The position numbers and the translations under genes are program-made. DNA of 5,902 nucleotides from Acidobacteriaceae bacterium (GTDB taxonomy: Bacteria; Acidobacteriota; Terriglobia; Terriglobales; Acidobacteriaceae), in contig PMHC01000111.1 in assembly GCA_003156495.1 (NCBI GenBank), positions 672 to 6,573 on the forward strand. The letters run 5' to 3'. The notes beneath the pieces were generated by a model that was given only the letters and a program-made list of their open reading frames with translations, did not search any database and was not told where the DNA came from. Below, piece by piece: positions 1 to 4,481 of the stretch (its first letter is position 1; the number at the start of each line of letters is the position of its first letter).

Positions 1-356
1 TTTTTGCCCACGCCGGGAATGCGCGTCAGTTGCGCGTGATCCTGCCCGCGAATCGCCTGCACCGTACGCTCCACCGAAAGGCCGCTCAGCATCTTGATGG
101 CGAGCTTGGGACCAACGCCCCCCACGGTAATCAGCCGCAGAAAAAGCTGTTTCTCTTCGCGATCGAGAAAACCATAGAGCGCGATCTGGTCTTCGCTCAC
201 CTGTGTGTGGATGTGCAGCGAGGTCTCGGCCCCTTCGGCGGGCAGCATCGTAAAGACGGGCACCGAGATGACCACGTCGTAGCCCACCCCGCCAGCCTCG
301 ACAATCGCCTGGCCGGGTTCCTTATGAATGAGTTTGCCGCGTAAGTGAGCGATCAT
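1..356 (-). CDS. ruvA: Holliday junction branch-migration protein RuvA (5' part, truncated by window edge)
   Basis: RuvA binds the four-way DNA junction as a tetramer and docks the RuvB helicase for branch migration in recombinational repair. 118 complete codons are visible, against about 200 residues in the family, so the C-terminal RuvB-binding domain lies beyond the left edge. Seen here: the typical opening MIAHLRGKL, then the OB-fold (about residues 1-62) ending in SEDQIALYGF. E55 and D56 match the acidic pin residues of E. coli RuvA. A first helix-hairpin-helix follows (about 71-91, with VGGVGPKLAIK), and a second begins at RIPGVGK (112-118). The start is fixed by the conserved N-terminus. 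It lies 7 nt after the stop of the upstream gene and has no recognisable Shine-Dalgarno sequence, so translation probably depends on coupling to that gene. Family assignment is secure. Confidence 0.96.
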   Translation of the reverse strand, partial: MIAHLRGKLIHKEPGQAIVEAGGVGYDVVISVPVFTMLPAEGAETSLHIHTQVSEDQIALYGFLDREEKQLFLRLITVGGVGPKLAIKMLSGLSVERTVQAIRGQDHAQLTRIPGVGK

Positions 357-363
357 GGGTTGA

Positions 364-798
364 TTAGACCGCGATCTTGTCGAGATACGTCATTGCCTGT
401 CGGTAAAGACGATCTTCGGAGACAGATTTAGGATTTTCCGCGAGTTGAAAAAGTTGTTTGAGATTGGAGTAAACAATGCTCTCGGGAGTTACATCCTCAT
501 CCGAGTCCCAGGAGTGGGCCAGTGTGATGCGGATGATCGTCCTCTCAGCGATGAATTGATTCAGATCAATTCCCTCAAGATTTTCAGGCGACGGAATTTT
601 TGCTCCCATTAAGACGAAGACGTACTCCTGATCGCTTCTGCTCAGGTAGGCGCTCATCTGGTCTTCTAAACCGGTAATAAAGGTTTTTCCCCCGAAGAGA
701 GCGGGCGCGCAAGGGGACCACTGAATTCTGCCCTCGCGAGTACGGAGCAGGAGTTTAACAATCAATACCGCTGCTTTGTTCAACTCTGCATCGCTCAT
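364..798 (-). CDS. small soluble protein of unknown function, second gene of a coupled pair
   Basis: This 144-residue protein has no signal peptide or membrane segment and is probably cytoplasmic. I cannot assign a named family. Visible pattern: an N-terminal helix (AELNKAAVLIVKLLLRT), then REGRIQW, then alternating hydrophobic stretches that look like beta strands (TFITGLEDQMSAYL, EYVFVLMGAK, RTIIRITLAHSW). The end is helical (SNLKQLFQLAENP, then RLYRQAMTYLDKI). The order helix, 'LLxxTxxGxIxW', strands, 'L..LF..A' helix resembles small proteins I recall near membrane partners, but this is recollection, not a search. The start at 798 is chosen because GGAG (804-807) lies 5 nt upstream and the ATG shares one base with the previous stop (TAATG). 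The frame stays open to an ATG at 864, which would overlap the upstream gene by 67 nt and is less likely. G+C is about 49% by hand count over 421-780, well below ruvA. Confidence 0.8.
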   Translation of the reverse strand: MSDAELNKAAVLIVKLLLRTREGRIQWSPCAPALFGGKTFITGLEDQMSAYLSRSDQEYVFVLMGAKIPSPENLEGIDLNQFIAERTIIRITLAHSWDSDEDVTPESIVYSNLKQLFQLAENPKSVSEDRLYRQAMTYLDKIAV

Positions 799-1274
799 TA
801 TTTCTCCATTGCCGCGTCCAGCTTTCCGGACGTCTCCTTCAGTTTGCGGAAGATGACCTCGCAATGCCGAACGATTTCCACCTGGTTGTTTTCAAAATCT
901 GCGCGTTCCGCCAGAAACTCATTCACGAGGCCGACCAGGCGGATCACCTCATTGAGCCCTATCACAGGAGATTCATCTCGCAGCCCGGTCTGCCAGCCTT
1001 TATTATGCGACAAATCGCCAAGTAAATCAGTGGCCGCGCGCTGGGCGTTTTCAAACCGCAGGTCACGAGCGGATTGAAGTAATTCCCGCGCATCCGCCGA
1101 CCATTGCGAGAAGCTGTGCGAGAGATTTCGAGCCCGAACGGCAACCGCCGCCTCTCTCGCGGCCTTACGAGCACCTTTGGCCTGCACCCAGGCCAGGATG
1201 CTGAAGACAAGTCCGCCGATACTTGTTCCCGTTCCGAGAATGGTGAGCAGCCAATTCCAGGCAGTCAAACTCAT
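798..1274 (-). CDS. small membrane-anchored helical protein of unknown function, first gene of a coupled pair
   Basis: 158 residues. One hydrophobic segment at about residues 6-30 (W6 to W29, with LLTILGTGTSIGGLVFSILAW) is followed directly by a basic stretch (QAKGARKAAREAAVAVRAR). By the positive-inside rule the segment is an N-terminal anchor with the remaining roughly 125 residues in the cytoplasm. That part is rich in Ala, Glu, Arg and Leu and appears mostly helical, possibly coiled-coil, with a Gly/Pro break around 91-105 (NKGWQTGLRDESPVIG). It ends in a charged helix (EIVRHCEVIFRKLKETSGKL). No enzymatic motif is visible. The ATG at 1274 has a weak GGAAAG site 5 nt upstream. The stop overlaps the start of the next gene by one base, so the two products are probably made in fixed proportion and may interact. 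Function unknown. The coding call is supported by the coupling, the membrane segment and the upstream TAGAAT box. Confidence 0.8.
   Translation of the reverse strand: MSLTAWNWLLTILGTGTSIGGLVFSILAWVQAKGARKAAREAAVAVRARNLSHSFSQWSADARELLQSARDLRFENAQRAATDLLGDLSHNKGWQTGLRDESPVIGLNEVIRLVGLVNEFLAERADFENNQVEIVRHCEVIFRKLKETSGKLDAAMEK
804..807 (-). promoter_or_regulatory. Shine-Dalgarno GGAG deciding the start at 798
   Basis: GGAG on the minus strand, 5 nt before the ATG at 798 and inside the last codons of the upstream gene. It supports the internal ATG over the open-frame ATG at 864, and a TAATG reinitiation arrangement. Confidence 0.65.
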
Positions 1275-1306
1275 CTCGTCTTTCCAATCGCCGCGCGATG
1301 GGTACG

Positions 1307-1334
1307 ATTCTACGCCCGTTTCAGCCCTCGTAAG
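1307..1334 (-). promoter_or_regulatory. candidate sigma70-type promoter for the leftward gene pair and possibly ruvA
   Basis: On the minus strand, TAGAAT (1307-1312) matches five of six bases of the -10 consensus. A weak -35, CTTACG (1329-1334, three of six), lies 16 nt upstream. Transcription would begin near 1300, leaving a leader of about 25 nt before the ATG at 1274. The spacing is right for a housekeeping promoter, but the -35 is poor. With no gap above 7 nt downstream, this promoter could also drive ruvA. Confidence 0.45.
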
Positions 1335-1342
1335 CCTTTTCT

Positions 1343-1374
1343 CCCCCCTCGCTTCCCAACCCCTCCCCCCGCCC
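1343..1374 (-). other. G-quadruplex-forming motif on the minus strand
   Basis: Read on the minus strand there are five G tracts: GGG, GGGGGG, GGGG, GGG and GGGGGG, separated by loops of 1 (C), 1 (A), 2 (TT) and 6 (AAGCGA) nt. The first four satisfy the standard G3+N1-7 rule with very short loops, which favours a stable structure. The motif lies just upstream of the candidate -35 of the leftward promoter and between the two divergent promoters. A role in transcription is inference. Confidence 0.6.
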
Positions 1375-1392
1375 GTCTAATGGTTGCTGAAG

Positions 1393-1408
1393 AGCCTTCC
1401 GGAAGGCT
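1393..1408. repeat. perfect 16-bp palindrome AGCCTTCCGGAAGGCT, possible operator
   Basis: Both 8-bp half-sites are exact inverted copies with no spacer, and the symmetry does not extend outward (G opposite G at 1392/1409). It lies between the leftward -10 (1307-1312) and the rightward -10 (1456-1461), about 48 bp before the latter. A dimeric regulator could bind here. There is no T run, so it is not an intrinsic terminator. Confidence 0.45.
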
Positions 1409-1431
1409 GGGAAAATTCGCCATTTGCCGGG

Positions 1432-1461
1432 TCGCCCGATCCTGCCCTCGCCGGATACAAT
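1432..1461 (+). promoter_or_regulatory. candidate promoter for the Ig-like gene, and perhaps for pabBC
   Basis: TACAAT at 1456-1461 matches five of six bases of the -10 consensus. No good -35 is present at normal spacing (TCGCCC at 1432-1437, 18-nt spacer, is very weak). TTGCCG at 1424-1429 fits better but is too far away (26 nt). Transcription would start near 1468, giving a leader of about 100 nt before the ATG at 1571. Confidence 0.4.
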
Positions 1462-1549
1462 AAGGTTCTACGTCCACCGCAACGGGCAAACCGGCAATAT
1501 GCGGAGGGAACGATTGCGCGACTTGCTCGCGCGACCTTTCGGGAGAGTT

Positions 1550-1553
1550 GGAG
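1550..1553 (+). promoter_or_regulatory. possible Shine-Dalgarno GGAG before the Ig-like gene; start ambiguous
   Basis: GGAG is 8 nt before an in-frame GTG at 1562 and 17 nt before the ATG at 1571. It favours GTG 1562 on spacing, which would add only three residues (Met-Arg-Gly) in front of the signal peptide. AGAGG directly before the ATG is very close (1 nt). Either start gives a functional signal peptide. Confidence 0.35.
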
Positions 1554-1570
1554 CTGTGCACGTGAGAGGC

Positions 1571-2530
1571 ATGAACCGCCGCGCTCTGCGGCTGAATTGG
1601 GTTGCGGGATTAGGCTTGACGTTGGCGCTGCCCGCCTTGGCGGCTGCGGCCAGCACGGCCACGCAGACTACTCTGGCTGTCCAGACCCACGATACGAACG
1701 GCCGCACCCAGGCCAACGCCACCGTCACCGTCACCGATGCCAGCGGCTCACCTGCCACCGGCGCCGTCATTTTCAAAGACGGAACCAGCCAGTTGGCCGG
1801 TGTGGCGCTCGACGCCAACGGGCAGGCCACCGCGGCTATCACGCTGTCCGGCGGAGCGCACTCGCTGCGCGCCGTTTATGCCGGCGACTCCACTTACCAA
1901 GGCTCTTCCTCGGATGCCTCCAGCGTGCAAGCCCAAACCAGCGGTTCGGCAGACTTCACCATGGCCGTTTCTCCGGCCTCGGTCTCCGTTACCGCCGGCA
2001 CCTCCGCCACGGTTACAGTTTCGGTAACGCCGGTCAATAACTCCTCCCTCTCGGCGCCGATGTATGTCACCCTCTCCTGCTCGGGACAGCCCAATGAATC
2101 CTCCTGCAGCAGCTTCACGCCATCTCAGGTGTCGATTCTTTCCACCACCACCGGCGCGCTCACCAGCGACGAGGTAATCTCGACCCAGGCCGAAGGCACC
2201 ACGCGGCTTGTACCGCCGGCCGGCAGTCACCGCTCCGCCAATCCCGTCGAGTGGGCGCTGCTGCTGCCGGGCATCTTTGGCCTCGGCGGACTGGCCTGGG
2301 GCGCGCGTCGCCGCCGCTGGCTTCAGCGCATCGCCCTGGTAGCTCTGGTCGGGCTGGTCTCCCTCATCGGGACGACCGCTTGCAACTCCCGCTACGACTA
2401 CTACCACCACGGCCCCACCACCACTCCGGCAACGCCTTCCGGCACCTACACCATCACCATCACCGGACAATCCAGCACCGGCGTCTCCTCCATCACCGAG
2501 TCCACCTCTCTGGCGCTAACGGTTAAGTAA
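1571..2530 (+). CDS. secreted Ig-like repeat protein with C-terminal membrane hairpin
   Basis: 319 residues from the ATG at 1571. A clear signal peptide (NRRALR, a hydrophobic core, then ALPALAAAA) occupies about residues 1-27. Residues about 31-120 form a bacterial Ig-like domain of the Big_3_5 type (VTVTDASGSPATGAVIFKDG, then HSLRAVYAGDSTYQGSS). Residues about 125-205 resemble the second domain common in acidobacterial surface proteins (FTMAVSPASVSVTAGTSATV, then VTLSCSGQPNESSCSSF). Then come a hydrophobic segment (228-245, ALLLPGIFGLGGLAW), a basic turn RRRRWLQR (246-253), and a second hydrophobic segment (254-270) ending at C271 in LIGTTAC. The final 48 residues carry GTYTITITG and ESTSLALTV, again strand-like. 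Inferred topology: exported, with two helices as a hairpin and both flanking parts outside. The role is probably adhesive or structural; no catalytic motif is seen. The stop is 18 nt before pabBC and in the same reading frame. Confidence 0.85.
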   Translation: MNRRALRLNWVAGLGLTLALPALAAAASTATQTTLAVQTHDTNGRTQANATVTVTDASGSPATGAVIFKDGTSQLAGVALDANGQATAAITLSGGAHSLRAVYAGDSTYQGSSSDASSVQAQTSGSADFTMAVSPASVSVTAGTSATVTVSVTPVNNSSLSAPMYVTLSCSGQPNESSCSSFTPSQVSILSTTTGALTSDEVISTQAEGTTRLVPPAGSHRSANPVEWALLLPGIFGLGGLAWGARRRRWLQRIALVALVGLVSLIGTTACNSRYDYYHHGPTTTPATPSGTYTITITGQSSTGVSSITESTSLALTVK

Positions 2531-2548
2531 GGGCCGCGCATTCGCCGC

Positions 2549-4411
2549 ATGGAGCTCGCTTGTCCGCTTCCGGCAGAGCTCTATGCGCTGGTGGAGCAAA
2601 CGCCGGCCACCGTCCTGCTTGAAGGCTCGTGGTCGCGCCTCTTCACCGCTCCCCTGCGCGTGCTTGAAGCTCATCGCGCCGATGAAATTCCTCCCCTTTT
2701 CGCCGCTATAGAAAACGCGCTTGCCGCTGGCTTTTACGCGGCGGGTTTCTTCAGCTACGAGTGCGGAATTGCCTTTGAACCCAAAGCCTGCCTGCGCCCC
2801 GGCCAAGCCGGTCAGCCCCTTGCCTGGATCGCCATCTACGACCACTGCTATCTCTTCGACCACGACGCGGGAAAATTCATCGGCGGCGATCCGCCGCAAC
2901 TCGAGCGCTTTCGCGATCGCGCAGCGATGCCCGAAGATGAAACCGCGCCTAGCCTCACCGCCGAATTCCCTCTCGCGCAAGACGAGTACGCACAGCGCAT
3001 CGCCGCGATTCATAAGTGGATTCGCGCCGGCGACGTTTATCAGCTCAACTTCACCGCGCCCATAAAGCTCGAAACTTCAGGCAACGCCGCCGCGCTTTAC
3101 GCGCAACTCCGCGCGCATCAGCCAGCCCCCTATGGAGCCTTTCTCCATTGGCGACCCGATCAACGCGTTCTCTCTTTTTCTCCCGAGCTATTTTTTCGCA
3201 TCGACGACGACGGCGTCACGCGACACATCGTTTCCCGTCCCATGAAAGGCACCGCCCCGCGCGGCCGCACCACGCGCGAAGATCGCGCCATCGCCGAGTG
3301 GCTGCGCCACGACCCAAAAAACCGCAGCGAAAATCTTATGATCGTCGATCTGGTGCGCAACGATCTCAGCCGCCTGGCGCGCATCGGCAGCGTGCGCGCC
3401 GACCCGCTCTTCGCCGTCGAGCGCTACCCCACCCTCTGGCAGATGACCTCGACCGTCAGCGCCGAGCTGCGCTCCGAAGTCGGCTTGCATGAACTCTTTC
3501 GCGCGCTCTTTCCCTGCGGCTCCATCACCGGCGCGCCCAAGCTGCGGGCCATGCAGTTGCTCGCCGCGCTTGAAGATTCGCCCCGCGGCCTCTATACCGG
3601 AGCTATCGGTTTCTTCTCGCCGCGGCAAACCATCTTCAACATCGCCATTCGCACCCTTGAGCTCGACGGCCATCGCGGCACCATGGGCTCCGGCGGCGGC
3701 ATCGTCATCGATTCCGATCCAGAAGCGGAATTTCGCGAGTGTCTGCTGAAGGCCGAGTTCCTTACGCACCGCGCCGGCCGCGCGCCCGAGCCTTTTTCGC
3801 TCATCGAAACCATGCTCTGGGACGAAGGTTTCCCGCTTCTCGAACTGCACCTTGACCGGCTCGCGGATTCGGCCAGCTATTTTGATTTTCCTTGCGATCG
3901 CGAAAAGATCGCAGCGGCGCTCGCGGCTCATGCCCGGCAATTTTCCGCGCCGCGCAAACTCCGCCTGCTTCTCAACGCGGAAGGCAAGCTGCATCTCGAA
4001 GACCAGCCGTTCACCGCCGAAGTCTCCGCGCGCGTCGCCCGTGTGCGCATTGCATCGCAGCGCACCGATCCCGCCGATCCCATGCTCTTCCACAAAACCA
4101 CGCACCGGCCGCTCTACGCCGCCGCCTTTCAGCAGGCCCGCAGCGAAGGCCTCGACGACCTGCTCTTCTTCAACCTTCGCGATGAGCTGACCGAAGGCGC
4201 CATCAGCAACGTTTTTGTCGAAATTGACGGCCGCTGGTTCACACCGCCCATCGGCTGCGGCCTGCTGGCCGGCGTCTATCGCCGCCATCTGCTCCAAACC
4301 CGCGCTGAAATCGAAGAGCGCGTGCTGACGTTGGACGATCTGCATCGCGCCAATGCAATTTACCTGACCAACGCCCTTCGCGGTCTGCGCCGCGCCGAAC
4401 TCCTCGCTTAA
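2549..4411 (+). CDS. pabBC: bifunctional aminodeoxychorismate synthase component I / aminodeoxychorismate lyase (PabB-PabC fusion)
   Basis: 620 residues, cytoplasmic, p-aminobenzoate branch of folate synthesis. The PabB part aminates chorismate to 4-amino-4-deoxychorismate; the PabC part removes pyruvate to give p-aminobenzoate. PabB covers about residues 1-408: SYECGIAFEP near the N-terminus, AGDVYQLNFT, SFSPELFF, then PMKGTAPRG with K233. Lysine at this position marks PabB, where anthranilate synthase has alanine. SENLMIVDLVRNDL, GSITGAPKLRAM (324-335), and GSGGGIVIDSDPEAEFRE follow. After a short linker the class IV PLP lyase starts at about 414 (FSLIETMLW, LELHLDRL). K516 in FHKTTHRP is the expected PLP-binding lysine, and E549 in TEGAISNVFV is the expected pyridine-contacting glutamate. 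The lyase half is about 207 residues, shorter than stand-alone PabC (about 270). No PabA is present here, so the glutamine amidotransferase must be encoded elsewhere, perhaps shared with tryptophan synthesis. ATG 2549 is the only normal start after the upstream stop, and it lacks a good Shine-Dalgarno. Confidence 0.95.
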   Translation: MELACPLPAELYALVEQTPATVLLEGSWSRLFTAPLRVLEAHRADEIPPLFAAIENALAAGFYAAGFFSYECGIAFEPKACLRPGQAGQPLAWIAIYDHCYLFDHDAGKFIGGDPPQLERFRDRAAMPEDETAPSLTAEFPLAQDEYAQRIAAIHKWIRAGDVYQLNFTAPIKLETSGNAAALYAQLRAHQPAPYGAFLHWRPDQRVLSFSPELFFRIDDDGVTRHIVSRPMKGTAPRGRTTREDRAIAEWLRHDPKNRSENLMIVDLVRNDLSRLARIGSVRADPLFAVERYPTLWQMTSTVSAELRSEVGLHELFRALFPCGSITGAPKLRAMQLLAALEDSPRGLYTGAIGFFSPRQTIFNIAIRTLELDGHRGTMGSGGGIVIDSDPEAEFRECLLKAEFLTHRAGRAPEPFSLIETMLWDEGFPLLELHLDRLADSASYFDFPCDREKIAAALAAHARQFSAPRKLRLLLNAEGKLHLEDQPFTAEVSARVARVRIASQRTDPADPMLFHKTTHRPLYAAAFQQARSEGLDDLLFFNLRDELTEGAISNVFVEIDGRWFTPPIGCGLLAGVYRRHLLQTRAEIEERVLTLDDLHRANAIYLTNALRGLRRAELLA

Positions 4412-4443
4412 AAAAATCTCCCGCGCCAACCGCCGCGCAAAAA

Positions 4444-4452
4444 TGATAGAAC
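4444..4452 (+). promoter_or_regulatory. candidate extended -10 promoter for the alpha-glucuronidase gene
   Basis: TGATAGAAC reads as an extended -10 (TGn, 4444-4446) plus TAGAAC (4447-4452, four of six matches). The sequence at the -35 position is not recognisable, which is tolerated in extended -10 promoters. It lies in the 70-nt gap after pabBC and would give a short leader of about 25 nt that includes the hairpin at 4461-4476. Confidence 0.4.
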
Positions 4453-4460
4453 GTTAGAGA

Positions 4461-4476
4461 ACGGCCGGGGAGCCGT
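4461..4476 (+). promoter_or_regulatory. ribosome binding site presented in a small hairpin loop
   Basis: GGGGAG (4467-4472) is a strong Shine-Dalgarno 9 nt before the ATG at 4482. It is flanked by a perfect 5-bp inverted repeat, ACGGC (4461-4465) and GCCGT (4472-4476), leaving CGGGGA as the loop. The G of GCCGT is the last base of the Shine-Dalgarno. There is no T run, so it is not a terminator for pabBC. Confidence 0.5.
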
Positions 4477-4481
4477 CCGCG

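Larger units (their letters stand above)
1275..1570. other. divergent intergenic region, about 296 nt, no gene seen
   Basis: This separates the leftward unknown-pair/ruvA unit from the rightward Ig-like gene. It holds one candidate promoter for each direction, a C-rich (minus-strand G-rich) tract and a perfect palindrome, listed separately. The plus-strand frame of the downstream gene is open back to a TTG at 1424. The extra 49 residues are basic and end just before an ideal signal peptide, so I treat 1424-1570 as untranslated leader and not as coding. Confidence 0.6.

Noticed and set aside
30..344. 104-codon plus-strand frame opposite ruvA
   Set aside because: It is antisense to a secure ruvA and the translation shows no recognisable domain.
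799..864. Upstream ATG at 864 for the 364-798 gene
   Set aside because: It would overlap the upstream gene by 67 nt; the TAATG junction with GGAG 5 nt before 798 is a better start.
1424..1570. N-terminal extension of the Ig-like protein from TTG 1424 or ATG 1499
   Set aside because: It would place about 49 or 24 mostly basic residues before a canonical signal peptide and would run through the candidate promoter at 1456-1461.
2262..2309. PEP-CTERM or MYXO-CTERM style sorting signal (LPGIFGLGGLAWGARRRRW)
   Set aside because: The hydrophobic-plus-basic pattern is similar, but it is not at the C-terminus. A second membrane segment and 48 more residues follow, so a sorting-signal call is not supported.
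2446..2466. Tandem CAC/CAT-like repeat
   Set aside because: It is a short low-complexity stretch explained by the TYTITITG codons; not a real tandem repeat array.
1748..2470. Open frame of 240 codons on the minus strand opposite the Ig-like gene
   Set aside because: The translation is Gly/Arg/Val-rich low complexity, a by-product of the Thr/Ser/Ala-rich repeat on the plus strand.
3188..4429. Long open frame of 413 codons on the minus strand opposite pabBC
   Set aside because: It is fully antisense to a gene with clear catalytic motifs. In GC-rich genes with G/C-rich third positions, the opposite frame stays open by composition. Its translation shows no family pattern.
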